A stretch of DNA of 64,000 nucleotides from Micromonospora parva (GCF_000718515.1 NZ_JNZS01000008.1:124001-188000); one strand, 5' to 3'. Numbered from the stretch's first letter, positions 51,070 to 59,857 are shown. Program-made: numbers and translations. The notes: generated by a model from the letters alone, not told the origin.

Positions 51070-54000
51070 TCAGAGCCGCCAGGGCAGCGGCTCGGCGGGC
51101 CGGTAGCGGCAGGTGGTGCCGGTGGAGACGGAGTCGCGCAGGTGGCTCGCCAGTGCCGGGTGCCGGTCGTCGAGCTTGCGTAGCGTGTCGCGGATCCGCG
51201 CGGTCACCGTCTTGCGGGCCCGTTCGGCCTCGTCGCCCAGGCGGCGGCTCCGGCCGGCGAGGCCCGCCGCGGCACGCAGCTCGTCGAGCAGTGCACCCCG
51301 CTCGACGTCCAGTTTGGACACCTTGAGGTCGTCATCGCGGGCGGCGGCCCGGTCGATCTCCTCGTCGAGGCGGGCCAGGTGCCGCCGGTAGCGGGCCTTC
51401 GCCTCGTCGTCGAGGACCGGGTCGGCTCCCATCCGGCGGGCGGCCACCAGTTCCGGCCCGGCCGCCGGGTCGAGCAGCTCGACCGCCGGCACGTCACTGC
51501 CCGGGTGGCTCAGCAGCAGGTGCAGGTCGTGCAACCCCTTGGCATCGGGCAGGTGCACGACCACACCGGCGTACGCGAGTTGCCAGACCGGCCCGTCGCG
51601 CCGAAACTCGTACCCCGCGATGGCCGACGCGACCGGCACGGCCTGGCTGGGCGCGGCGGCCTGACCCGGCGCGATGGCCTCGCCCGGCACGGCAGCCTGG
51701 CCCGGTACGGCAGTCCGGCCCGGCGCGGGGGTGTGGTCCGGGCGGTCGGTGTCGGGGGTCGTCGGGGCGGCGAGACGGTGGAGCACCTGCGTCATGCCGA
51801 GAGCGGTCGCCTCCTGGATGGTGGCGGCCCGCAGCAGGGTCACCGTCGCGGTGTCGTCCGGGCGGCCTCGGCTGGCGAGGGCATGCACGAGGCCGGTGCG
51901 GGCGAGCAGCGACCAGGGCCGGGAGCCCAACCGGTCGGCGGAGTGGTGGGCGGCGGTGAAGCCGGCGACGGCGTCGTCCCAGCGGCCCTGGGCGGCGTCG
52001 ATCAGCGCCAGCCAGTAGTCGACCGGGCCGCTGATGTCGCAGCCGAACAGCCCCACCATCCACTCTCCACGATGCGGGGCGAGCGCGGCCCGTGCGACGT
52101 CGCAGCGCTGCGGGTCGGCGGACGCGGCAGCGGCCTGCGCGCGTAGCCGGAGCCAGAGCGGTGACACCGGGCGCGGGTACCGGACGGCGGCGGCCTCGAT
52201 GCCGGCGGTCAGCCGCACCGCCGTCTCGTCGTCGCCCCGCTCCGCCGCGGTGATCGCTTGCAGCAGCTCCCGGTAGGGGTAGTCGGTCGGGGCCAGCCCG
52301 TCCAGCAGGGTGTCGGCCTCGGCGAACCGACCCTCAAGCAGCAGCCGGGACCAGCGCAGGTGATGGCCCATGAACCCGAACTCGGCATGGCTCGGGTCAG
52401 CGATGTCGGTGATGTCGGCGAACCGCTCGTCGGCCTCGGCGAAGTCGCCCCGGAAGGCCGCGATGATGGCGCTGTCGACGGAGGCCGCTATCCGGTACCG
52501 GGTGGGGTCGCCGTGCCGGTCCGCGTTGACGAAGGTGGTGAACTCCCCGATGAAGCCGGGATCGCCCAGCTCCAGCAGCGCCACCCAGCGCAGCGCGGTG
52601 GCCCACAGCTCGGTCTCCCGGTCTGGTGTCCGGCGGGCCACGTCCCGGATCTCGGCGGTGAGCGCGGCGCGGGCCGCCGCGGTGCCCAAACCCCAGGTGG
52701 TGTCGTGGCGGGCCCAGAGGCTGAAGGTGAGCGCCTCGTCGTCCTGCCCTCGACGGGCGATCGTCTCGGTCGCGGTGATCAGGTCGGCGACCAGCGTGCC
52801 GACCGACGCGTCGGCGGCCGGTTCGCCGATCAGCCGCCGGTACGCCTCGCGCACCAGCTCCGCCGCCTCGACGGAGAAGGCGACCTCGACCTGGCGGGCG
52901 CGGTTCACGATGAGGGCGACGCGGGCCAGCAGCACCGGGTCGTCGAGGGTACGAGCCAGCACCCCGGCCTCGGTGAGCAGCGCGATGGCCTCTTCCCGAC
53001 CGGCGTGGTGGTACTGCGTCTCACCGAACTCGACCAGGATGCGCACTCGTTGTTCCCGGTCGTCGACGACCTCCAGCGCTCGACGGAAGTGCACGGCCGC
53101 CTCGTCGCCGGCCAGCCGGACGAACGCGTCCCGCCCGGCGGCGACCAGCAGGGTGGCCACCCGGGCCGGGTCGAGCGCGGGGCCGGCGAGGTAGGCGTGG
53201 CGGGCGAGGTCGGCGGGGATCAGCCGTTCGGTGAGCTCCGGCAGGTCGTCGACCGCGCGGACGAGCGCGGCGTGTCGGGCCTGCCGGTCGTCGTCGGTCA
53301 GCCCGTCGTAGAGGGTTTCGCGGACCAGGTCGTGGGCGAACGCGAAGCGGCCACCGCCCCGGGAGACCACCAGCCGGGCGGTCACCGCCCGGTCGAGTAG
53401 CCGGTCGACCTGCGCGGCCGGGGCGGCGACGCAGGCCGCGAGGACCTGGCGGTGGAACTCACGACCCAGCACAGCGGCGACGGTCAGCGCTTCGACCACG
53501 GCGGCGGGCAGCTGGGCCAGGCGGCGGCGCACCGCCTCCCGTACGCCTGGCGCGATCGCGCCGACCGCGTCGTCGGCGTGCCACAGCCGCGCGGTCTGCT
53601 CGACGAAGAACGGGTTGCCGCCGGTACGCCGGTGCACCTCGTCGACCAGGCCGGCCTCGGGCTCGCGTCCGGCGGTCCGGGTCATCAGCGCGGCCACCTC
53701 GTCGCGGGTGAAACCGGTGAGGGTGATCGTGGTGGCCTTCGCGACGAGCGGCATCAGCAGCGGGCGCAGCGGATGCTCACCCGACTCGACCTCGGCGTCA
53801 CGGTAGGTGCCGATCAGCAGGAGCCGCTCGAACCAGGTGTGCTGGGCGGCGAAGCTCAGCAACCGCAGTGAGGCCGGGTCGGCCCAGTGCAGGTCGTCGA
53901 GGACGACGACCACCGGCCGGTGCTGGGAGACGGCGACCAGTGCGGCGGTCACCGCGTCGTACAGCGCGAACGCCTCCTGGTCGACGCTGTCGGTGTCGAC

Positions 54001-54378
54001 GCCGGCCCAGCTGGCGAGCCGCTCGGCCTGCTGCTTGCTGGCGTCGGTCTCACCGAGAAGTGCCGCGAGGGCCGGCTCGGCGTCCGGTCGCGCCACCGCC
54101 CAGTCGTCGGCGGATCGACGCAGGCCGCGCAGCACCTGCACCCACGGCCAGTAGCCGGGGGCGCTGTCGGAATCCCAGCACGCAGCGCCGAGCACCAGCG
54201 CGCCACGGTGCCGGGCCTCCCGGGCTGCCGACGTGACGAGGGTCGTCTTGCCGATGCCCGGCTCGCCGGTCACCAGGACGAGGCCGCCGTGACTGGTGGT
54301 GGCGCGGTCCAACTCGGCGCGCAACAGGCCCGCAGGATGATCCCGCCCGATGATGGCGTCGCCGCGCCGCGCGTCCAT
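51070..54378 (-). CDS. Large AAA_16 signalling ATPase with TPR-like region and novel C-terminal domain
   Basis: 1102 residues from ATG 54378 (a TTG seven codons earlier is possible). Residues about 8-200 are a AAA_16/STAND ATPase: Walker A TGEPGIGKTTLV, Walker B VVVVLDDLHWAD. Then an arm region (RRTGGNPFFVEQTARL) and alpha-helical repeats (about 400-850). A repetitive linker of AVPGQAAVPGEAIAPGQAA type (about 875-905) leads to a C-terminal domain (GPVWQLAYAGVVVHLPDAKG, LHDLHLLLSHPGSDVPAVEL, ending TVTARIRDTLRKLDDRHPAL and TGTTCRYRP). This tail replaces the LuxR HTH of MalT-like proteins and is common in actinomycetes without known role. Confidence 0.88.
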   Translation of the reverse strand: MDARRGDAIIGRDHPAGLLRAELDRATTSHGGLVLVTGEPGIGKTTLVTSAAREARHRGALVLGAACWDSDSAPGYWPWVQVLRGLRRSADDWAVARPDAEPALAALLGETDASKQQAERLASWAGVDTDSVDQEAFALYDAVTAALVAVSQHRPVVVVLDDLHWADPASLRLLSFAAQHTWFERLLLIGTYRDAEVESGEHPLRPLLMPLVAKATTITLTGFTRDEVAALMTRTAGREPEAGLVDEVHRRTGGNPFFVEQTARLWHADDAVGAIAPGVREAVRRRLAQLPAAVVEALTVAAVLGREFHRQVLAACVAAPAAQVDRLLDRAVTARLVVSRGGGRFAFAHDLVRETLYDGLTDDDRQARHAALVRAVDDLPELTERLIPADLARHAYLAGPALDPARVATLLVAAGRDAFVRLAGDEAAVHFRRALEVVDDREQRVRILVEFGETQYHHAGREEAIALLTEAGVLARTLDDPVLLARVALIVNRARQVEVAFSVEAAELVREAYRRLIGEPAADASVGTLVADLITATETIARRGQDDEALTFSLWARHDTTWGLGTAAARAALTAEIRDVARRTPDRETELWATALRWVALLELGDPGFIGEFTTFVNADRHGDPTRYRIAASVDSAIIAAFRGDFAEADERFADITDIADPSHAEFGFMGHHLRWSRLLLEGRFAEADTLLDGLAPTDYPYRELLQAITAAERGDDETAVRLTAGIEAAAVRYPRPVSPLWLRLRAQAAAASADPQRCDVARAALAPHRGEWMVGLFGCDISGPVDYWLALIDAAQGRWDDAVAGFTAAHHSADRLGSRPWSLLARTGLVHALASRGRPDDTATVTLLRAATIQEATALGMTQVLHRLAAPTTPDTDRPDHTPAPGRTAVPGQAAVPGEAIAPGQAAAPSQAVPVASAIAGYEFRRDGPVWQLAYAGVVVHLPDAKGLHDLHLLLSHPGSDVPAVELLDPAAGPELVAARRMGADPVLDDEAKARYRRHLARLDEEIDRAAARDDDLKVSKLDVERGALLDELRAAAGLAGRSRRLGDEAERARKTVTARIRDTLRKLDDRHPALASHLRDSVSTGTTCRYRPAEPLPWRL

Positions 54379-54522
54379 GGTTTCCAGACGGTACGGCAAC
54401 CGTCCGACACCGCGAGCGAGTTGGCCGGCCGATCCCCTCTCCTGATCCCAGGGGAGCGCACGTGTCGATAGGGCGCTGTCGAGCTGATGTCGCCAATGAA
54501 TCGACCCTACCTGTCACTAAAC

Positions 54523-54547
54523 TTCCCTATCGGCATAGGATAGGGAA
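54523..54547. promoter_or_regulatory. Operator-like inverted repeats before the HTH-DUF4180 operon
   Basis: TTCCCTAT (54523-54530) and ATAGGGAA (54540-54547) are perfect inverted repeats with a nine-base spacer that itself contains a third half-site, giving CCTAT-CGGC-ATAGG at 54526-54539. The AT-rich block abuts the ATG at 54550 and overlaps the likely -10 region. Probably bound by the HTH protein it precedes. Confidence 0.65.
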
Positions 54548-54549
54548 CG

Positions 54550-55002
54550 ATGACGGAAGACATGTACTCAGTTGAGCAGGTGGCCGACCGGCTGGGGCTG
54601 CACGTGCGGACGGTGCGCAGCTACATCCGCTCGGGCCGGCTGCGCGCGGTGCGGATCGGCAAGCAGTACCGGATCGCCGCCGGTGATCTCGACGCGCTCA
54701 CCGGTCGGGCCCCGACCGCGCCCAGCCTCGCCAGGCAGGCGGAGGTGTCGAGCATCGTCCAGATCGACGGTGTCGACAGAGCCGCCGCCGACCGGCTCGG
54801 CACGCTCGTGCTCACCAGCGCCAACACCGCCCACGACCAGGCCAATCCGCTGCGGGTGCAGACCGTCTACGACGCGCAACGCCACCGCATGAAGATCATC
54901 ATCCTGGGTGACCCGGCCGCCACCGCCGAGTTGCTGCACCTGCTCGACGCTGTACTCAACGCCGACAACGGCCTGCTCGACCGGGAGGTCCACGATGCCT
55001 GA
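54550..55002 (+). CDS. Helix-turn-helix (excisionase/MerR-like) regulator
   Basis: 150 residues. Residues 6-55 are a winged HTH of the MerR/excisionase type: YSVEQVADRLGLHVRTVRSY, IRSGRLRAVRIGKQYRI, then AAGDLDAL. The C-terminal 95 residues form a second domain (SSIVQIDGVDRAAADRLGTL, MKIIILGDPAATAELLHLLD) that may bind a ligand. ATG 54550 starts two bases after an inverted-repeat operator, implying autoregulation. The stop overlaps the DUF4180 start by eight bases. Confidence 0.85.
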   Translation: MTEDMYSVEQVADRLGLHVRTVRSYIRSGRLRAVRIGKQYRIAAGDLDALTGRAPTAPSLARQAEVSSIVQIDGVDRAAADRLGTLVLTSANTAHDQANPLRVQTVYDAQRHRMKIIILGDPAATAELLHLLDAVLNADNGLLDREVHDA

Positions 55003-55363
55003 CGAGATCCAGGAACGCGCCGGAGTGCCGGTGCTGGTCTGCGACCCCGACGGCCCGCCACTGGCCACCGAGCAGGATGCGCTGGACCTGATCGGGGCGG
55101 CGTTCCTCGGCGCCCAGGTGGTCGCCGTGCCGGCCAACCGACTCGACGAACGGTTCTTCTCGCTGGGCACCCGCTTCGCCGGCGACGTGATGCAGAAGTT
55201 CGTCAACTACCGGCTGCGACTGGCAGTCGTCGGCGACATCTCGGCGCAGCTCGCGGAGAGTTCTGCGTTGCGCGCGCTGGTGCACGAGTCGAACCGGGGT
55301 GGGCACATCTGGTTCCTCCCCGACCTCGACGCGTTGGACACCCGCCTACGCGCCGGCAGATAG
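54995..55363 (+). CDS. DUF4180 protein
   Basis: 122 residues. VPVLVCDPDGPPLATEQDAL, DLIGAAFLGAQVVAVPANRL, FFSLGTRFAGDVMQKFVNYR, IWFLPDLDAL are the family blocks, seen next to transcription regulators in many actinomycetes and firmicutes. Cytoplasmic alpha/beta domain, role unknown. Tightly coupled to the HTH gene, so probably its partner or its effector. Confidence 0.9.
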   Translation: MPDEIQERAGVPVLVCDPDGPPLATEQDALDLIGAAFLGAQVVAVPANRLDERFFSLGTRFAGDVMQKFVNYRLRLAVVGDISAQLAESSALRALVHESNRGGHIWFLPDLDALDTRLRAGR

Positions 55364-55375
55364 CCACCTCACTGG

Positions 55376-56005
55376 TCAGGCACGACCCGCCATCTCCACC
55401 GTGTCCGGCTCCACTCCCCCGACCCGAGCCTGCTCGGCCGCCCAGCGGAGATAGGCCAGCCACTCCTCCGACGACCACCCGTTGCGGCGGCCGACGCCCG
55501 CCTCGGCCGGGAGCTGGCTGGCCACGACACGGTCGAGGATCAGGGGTTGCACACCACCCACCCCACGCCGGTAGCCGACGAAGTAGAGGACCTTCGTGAA
55601 CAGGCCCGGCCCCAACCAGGGCAGACGAGCGTGGTCGGGGTCACTGAAGCGGCGGTACGCCGTACACAACGCCTCCTGGTCGGGCGCTGGTGTGGAAACC
55701 TCCTCCAGCGCGTACGCCAGGCGTTTGCCGCCCGGATCGGCGTCGAGCGACCTGGCGGCGCGCCACGGGCCGTACCCGAGGGGTCCGTAAGCCCAGGCCA
55801 GCACGGCGGTCAGTAGTTGCCGTGGGCTCGCGGACCCCGCCCGGTACGTGTCGGCCACTACGAAGACGTCGCGCCGCCAGAGCTCCCCGCCAGCTGGCAG
55901 GGTGTCGGGCCACGCCTCCGGGGGCAGCCCCGCCCGCCATCTGTCCATGTTGACCCGGACCGGAGCCCGCTCCCCCGGTAACACCACACCCCCGGTCGCC
56001 TGCAT
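55376..56005 (-). CDS. OGG-fold (8-oxoguanine glycosylase-like) protein
   Basis: 209 residues. The hairpin-helix-hairpin-like LPWLGPGLFTKVLYFVGYRR followed by PLILDRVVA places a Lys138 and Asp158 where OGG1 enzymes have their catalytic Lys and Asp. N-terminal helices (QLLTAVLAWAYGPLGYGPWR) match the compact bacterial OGG-fold family. ATG 56005 follows GGAGG at five bases. Glycosylase activity is inferred from fold only; convergent with DUF4180. Confidence 0.7.
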   Translation of the reverse strand: MQATGGVVLPGERAPVRVNMDRWRAGLPPEAWPDTLPAGGELWRRDVFVVADTYRAGSASPRQLLTAVLAWAYGPLGYGPWRAARSLDADPGGKRLAYALEEVSTPAPDQEALCTAYRRFSDPDHARLPWLGPGLFTKVLYFVGYRRGVGGVQPLILDRVVASQLPAEAGVGRRNGWSSEEWLAYLRWAAEQARVGGVEPDTVEMAGRA

Positions 56006-56173
56006 GGTCGCCTCCCCCAGATCGCGCGCTCGCAGAACTCCGTGGTTCGGACACTATGGTCGGCCGCTTCCACCCGTTGCCTGCCGACAGCAAATCGCGG
56101 TATCACGCCTGTCTTTGGGCAGCCAGCATCTGACGGGATCGAGAACGTCGCATGGTTGACCTACGGTGCTCCC

Positions 56174-57022
56174 GTGCTTCCCCGAAACGTGAAGATCCTC
56201 GATCAGGTCCGCGCCGAGGCGCTGCGCCGCGGCATAGCCGCTGGCGACGTGGAGCGCTGGCTGGGGCTTGCCCGCCCGTCTGCCTTTCTGACACAGGGGG
56301 GTGACGGGCCGGTTGTGGGTGCCATCCGTGGGCCCGTGATGCTTCCGGCTGACGCCGAGGACCCCGAGTTCCCCCTGATCGCCACCATCGACTGCGCTGC
56401 CCTTCCGGCAGACGTGACCGACCTTCCACTACCGTCCGACGGCCAACTGTTGTTGTTCGGCTGGCCCGAGGAAAGCGGCTGGGGCGAGGTCATGTACGTG
56501 CCGGCAGGCGTGGCGGTCGAGGAGCGAGAGCAGTACCCGCCTGACTTTCCGCCGGACGACGAAGAGTTCGCCGAGGTCTACGCCGAGATCCCACCGGGCG
56601 ATCTGCACCTCACCGTCGACATCTCGCTGCCCTACGTCAAGACGATCCCGGGGCCCCCGTGGTCTCCGCCGCTGCCGGGAGACCCCCCGTTCGAAGAGAT
56701 GACCGAGTTGTGGAAGGACGTCCTGGGCAAGGTGCCGGACGGCCCGTTCTCTGGAGGCTGGACGCCGCTGCTGTTGGGCGGCTACGGCACTGAATGCAAC
56801 GGCTTCAACCCCGCCTGGTTGGGCGCCAACCCCTCGGGCCGGTCCGGCCACGACGGAGGGGTACGCGGTGGCGGGCCACCCGACCATGGTGACTGGGTGG
56901 TGCTGGCCGAATTCCACGGAGGCAGACAGGGCGGCGCGAGCATCCACTGGGTGATCCAGCGTGCCGACCTGAAGGAGCGACGCTTCGACCAGGCGAGAGT
57001 CCTCGTCTACTGGAACCCGTGA
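56174..57022 (+). CDS. DUF1963 (YwqG-like) protein
   Basis: 282 residues from GTG 56174; the frame continues upstream without family sequence. The order LPADAEDPEFPLIATIDCAA, QLLLFGWPEES, YVPAGVAVEE and GGYGTECNGFNPAWLG with a final VLAEFHGG, ASIHWVIQRADLKERRFDQA fits DUF1963. Acidic and soluble. No function is known. Confidence 0.75.
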   Translation: MLPRNVKILDQVRAEALRRGIAAGDVERWLGLARPSAFLTQGGDGPVVGAIRGPVMLPADAEDPEFPLIATIDCAALPADVTDLPLPSDGQLLLFGWPEESGWGEVMYVPAGVAVEEREQYPPDFPPDDEEFAEVYAEIPPGDLHLTVDISLPYVKTIPGPPWSPPLPGDPPFEEMTELWKDVLGKVPDGPFSGGWTPLLLGGYGTECNGFNPAWLGANPSGRSGHDGGVRGGGPPDHGDWVVLAEFHGGRQGGASIHWVIQRADLKERRFDQARVLVYWNP

Positions 57023-57082
57023 GGCCGCTGGAGCTGACGGGGGCTCAGGACTAGCCGCACAGGGACCGGGTACGCGCGATCC

Positions 57083-57304
57083 ATGGGTAGCCACAAGCAG
57101 AACAAACACGACAGCGGCGGCGAGTCGGCACGAGGCCGGCGGCATTCGGGCAGCGGCGCTCCGGGCCGCCAGGGCTCGCCCGTGGAGCACTCGCCCGACC
57201 AACGGCACCGCCGTACCGCGACCGGCCCGGCCGGCACCGAACGCGACCTGGGCCGGGCCAAGGTCTCGGGCGACGGGCGGATCCAGCGCCAGGGCGGCTC
57301 CTGA
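57083..57304 (+). CDS. Small basic Gly/Ser-rich hypothetical protein
   Basis: 73 residues beginning MGSHKQNKHDSGGESARGRR and rich in Arg, Gly, His and Gln, probably unstructured. No good ribosome binding site, so the start could be elsewhere. The composition does resemble small basic proteins common in the genus. It could be a chance frame. Confidence 0.4.
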   Translation: MGSHKQNKHDSGGESARGRRHSGSGAPGRQGSPVEHSPDQRHRRTATGPAGTERDLGRAKVSGDGRIQRQGGS

Positions 57305-57493
57305 GCCGACCACCCAGCCGGTGCAGCCGCTCGCGTGTTCGCAGGGCGCCTGCATCGGCTGGTCGGTCTCTACGGCGTGGCGCGGGCATCATCTTCGAGC
57401 CGACCCGTCGCGTAATGGACTGGGCCCGTCGTCGGCGCGCACTGAACTGACGGACGATGGATGGCCATCGATGCGCATGCATACCATTCGGCT

Positions 57494-58378
57494 ATGCCTG
57501 CTCGCCGCGTCACCGCCACCATCGCCCTAGCCACGCTGGCGAGCCTGCTCGCCGTCAACGCCGCCCGGGCCGACGGCCCGGCGATCAGCACCCCCGGCGC
57601 ACCCACGGTGGTGGCCAACGAACCGCATCAGCTCACGCTCAGCTGGACGCCCTCCGCCTGGGTCGAGCCTGGCAACGAGCAGCCGATCAACTACGAGGTG
57701 CAGGTGCCGCTCGGGCCGAACACGTACCGCTTCCTCGGCTCCACCACCGACACCACGATCACGCTGACCGACCTCGCGCCCGGCACGACGTACCGGATCG
57801 GGATTGCCGCCCGCGCACTCGGCGGCTACTCCGACACCTCGCCCACCACCACAGTGCGCACCGCGGCGGGCCGCGCGACGGTCAGCTACTTCAACCTGGA
57901 CTGGTCCCCGACGAACAACCAGATCCAGCACCTGCTGAAGGTGACCAACACCGGCACCGGGCCACTCGACCTGAGCACCGTGCAGGTCCGCTACCACCTG
58001 CGCTTCGAGGGCGCCAACACCTCGCTGGTGCCGAACTGCGACTGGGCCGCACTGGGCTGTGACCGGATCCGGCAGACCGTGCAGTTCTTCATCCCGCCAG
58101 GCGGGCCGCCCAGCGGGATGACGACCCCGGCGCCGCCGAGTTACCCGGTCCCCGGAACGCCAGTCCCCGGCTGGGTGGAGCTGACCTTCACCGAGGGCAC
58201 GCTCGCGCCCGGCCAGTCGACCGGGCCGATCCAGCTACGGCACCACCGGCACAGCTGGAGCACCATCGACGAACGCGACGACCCGAGCTGGCTCGCCGCC
58301 ACCGGCCAGTGGACCGAGAACGACCGGATCACGCTGGACGTCGACGGGGTACGCGAGTTCGGCGACACCTACTCCTGA
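57494..58378 (+). CDS. Secreted fibronectin type III plus CBM3 protein
   Basis: 294 residues with no catalytic domain. Signal peptide about 1-26 (MPARRVTATIALATLASLLA). An FnIII domain runs about 30-118 (PTVVANEPHQLTLSWTPSAW, TYRIGIAARALGGYSDTSPT). A CBM3-like cellulose-binding domain follows (about 125-294): NNQIQHLLKVTNTGTGPLDL, VRYHLRFEGANTSLVPNCDW, FTEGTLAPGQSTGPIQLRHH. ATG 57494 is chosen for the signal peptide; a longer in-frame start at 57461 is unlikely. It may act as a substrate-binding helper to cellulases. Ends 55 bp before copy 3 of the palindrome. Confidence 0.88.
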   Translation: MPARRVTATIALATLASLLAVNAARADGPAISTPGAPTVVANEPHQLTLSWTPSAWVEPGNEQPINYEVQVPLGPNTYRFLGSTTDTTITLTDLAPGTTYRIGIAARALGGYSDTSPTTTVRTAAGRATVSYFNLDWSPTNNQIQHLLKVTNTGTGPLDLSTVQVRYHLRFEGANTSLVPNCDWAALGCDRIRQTVQFFIPPGGPPSGMTTPAPPSYPVPGTPVPGWVELTFTEGTLAPGQSTGPIQLRHHRHSWSTIDERDDPSWLAATGQWTENDRITLDVDGVREFGDTYS

Positions 58379-58432
58379 CCGCGCGCCTGGTGGTCGCGGC
58401 GCGAACGGGCGTCCGGCCCGACTTGTCCTGAC

Positions 58433-58480
58433 GAGCGTGATGCCTGTGAGTCATATTGATGCCTCACAGGCATCACGCTC
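58433..58480. repeat. Dispersed palindromic element, copy 3
   Basis: GAGCGTGATGCCTGTGAG (58433-58450) pairs perfectly with CTCACAGGCATCACGCTC (58463-58480), 18-bp arms with a 12-base loop TCATATTGATGC. It lies between the convergent CBM3 protein and GIY-YIG genes. The arm shares CGTGATGYCTGTGAG with copy 1, with compensatory changes in both arms. A bidirectional terminator is the simplest role. Confidence 0.85.
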
Positions 58481-58540
58481 TACCGCGAACTACCCCCGAC
58501 CATCCCGCACCCTGGCTCTGGCTTCTGGCGTTCTACGACG

Positions 58541-59143
58541 TCAAGGCATGCATGCCACGTCGCGTCGGTGCCGAAGCAGCGCTTCCGGGTCTGGCAGGTC
58601 TTCGATCCTCCTCGGTAGGCGGATCCGCTGGCCGTGGTAGCCGGAGTAGTGCTCGGTGCCTCCCACGACGTGCAAGACGTACGACTCGTCAATCCAGATC
58701 AACCCTCGGTCCAGCAGGTCGTCAACGTTCAACACCTGCGCGGAGACCTCTGGCAACCTCGCTTCCTTCGGCACATGCCTGTTGAATCGAGGCCCAAGGG
58801 TCGCGACCAGCGCCTCCTTCACGCCCCGCGCATCGTCGGTCCGCGGCCAGCGGAGGTCGCAGTGAGCCAACCAATTGGCGATGTCAGCAGCCGCAGCCGG
58901 AGCACCGTGCTGGTCGAGCAGCCGGCCGACCTGGTCGTGCAGGACCGACGAGCCCCGATTGCCGGTCAGGTGCTGGCGGAGGCGTCGACGTAGATCCCCG
59001 GTCGAACCGACGTAAACGACCTCGCCGTTCTCGACAACCACGTGCACACCGGGCGTTTGGGGAGCGTCACCGGCGGTGTCCCGTGTGTAGGGCCGCGCGG
59101 GGCTGAAGCCGGACAGCGGATCGTCGGAGGAAGTGTCGGACAC
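58541..59143 (-). CDS. GIY-YIG nuclease family protein
   Basis: 200 residues. GVHVVVENGEVVYVGSTGDL (about 32-51) is the GIY-YIG motif with GVH for GIY and YVG for YIG; catalytic Arg in LRRRLRQHL (52-60), Glu110 and Asn121 in KEALVATLGPRFN. The C-terminal half (about 140-200) is extra. The His for Tyr change may alter or weaken cutting. GTG 59143. It follows the gene at 59192..59857 by 48 bp on the same strand, so they form a probable operon; possible role in repair or defence. Confidence 0.82.
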   Translation of the reverse strand: MSDTSSDDPLSGFSPARPYTRDTAGDAPQTPGVHVVVENGEVVYVGSTGDLRRRLRQHLTGNRGSSVLHDQVGRLLDQHGAPAAAADIANWLAHCDLRWPRTDDARGVKEALVATLGPRFNRHVPKEARLPEVSAQVLNVDDLLDRGLIWIDESYVLHVVGGTEHYSGYHGQRIRLPRRIEDLPDPEALLRHRRDVACMP

Positions 59144-59191
59144 GCCCAGACGCTACTGACCTGAAACATTTTTCGCGGTCCCGCGAAGCCG

Positions 59192-59857
59192 TCACCGTGC
59201 TCGTGCGACTGGCAGGTCCTCGACGTGGCCCCATTTGAGTTCGGTGCCACCGAGCAGAGCCGCCTCGCCCCACGAGACCCGGAGCAAACCTTCGTCGGAG
59301 TTGCAGGCGAACCCGACGAGCAGCACCCTCGGCTCGTCGGTCATCTGCTCCACGGCCTCCCGAAGAGCCGAGCGGTCGCGGGCCTCCTCCGGCGTGAGCG
59401 GCATCAGCGGCAGAGTGACCTCCTCATGGCTCGGCTCAGGCCCAAAGAGGATCAACAGGTCTCGGATCAGCCGGTTGAGGTCACGCCCCGGGCGGGCGTC
59501 GCGCATGTCCAGGTCGCTCCGCGTCGTGTACCGCCAGGGCAGCAGAAGGTGGCCCCGACAGATGGTGACTCTCACCTGCGCACCCGGTGGGTGCACGCCC
59601 ACCACATCGGGGAGGTCGTGCAGATATTCGTGCAACACCTCGTACTGCTGCTTCCACCGAACCGGGCCGAACGCATGATCGGTGTCCAACTCCGACGCGT
59701 CACGGGCGTCCTGGGCAAGCTCGACCGCGCGGCGCAGCGCCGCAGGGATCTCCGTGCGCAAAGTGGTTGCCAGCGGCAGCCCGAACTTTTCGATCGACCA
59801 CCGGGACGGACCGTCAGCATCCCGCACGTCGCTCACCCCCCGCACTGAGACGAACAC
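59192..59857 (-). CDS. Hypothetical protein paired with the GIY-YIG gene
   Basis: 221 residues that I do not recognise. It opens MFVSVRGVSDVRDADGPSRW and contains QVRVTICRGHLLLPWRYTTR, then LNRLIRDLLILFGPEPSHEE and a closing beta-rich VLLVGFACNSDEGLLRVSWG with EAALLGGTELKWGHVEDL. No membrane segment. GTG 59857 is used, without a clear ribosome binding site. The last gene-proximal neighbour is the GIY-YIG gene, 48 bp downstream; the flavohaemoprotein gene lies 51 bp upstream. Confidence 0.7.
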   Translation of the reverse strand: MFVSVRGVSDVRDADGPSRWSIEKFGLPLATTLRTEIPAALRRAVELAQDARDASELDTDHAFGPVRWKQQYEVLHEYLHDLPDVVGVHPPGAQVRVTICRGHLLLPWRYTTRSDLDMRDARPGRDLNRLIRDLLILFGPEPSHEEVTLPLMPLTPEEARDRSALREAVEQMTDEPRVLLVGFACNSDEGLLRVSWGEAALLGGTELKWGHVEDLPVARAR

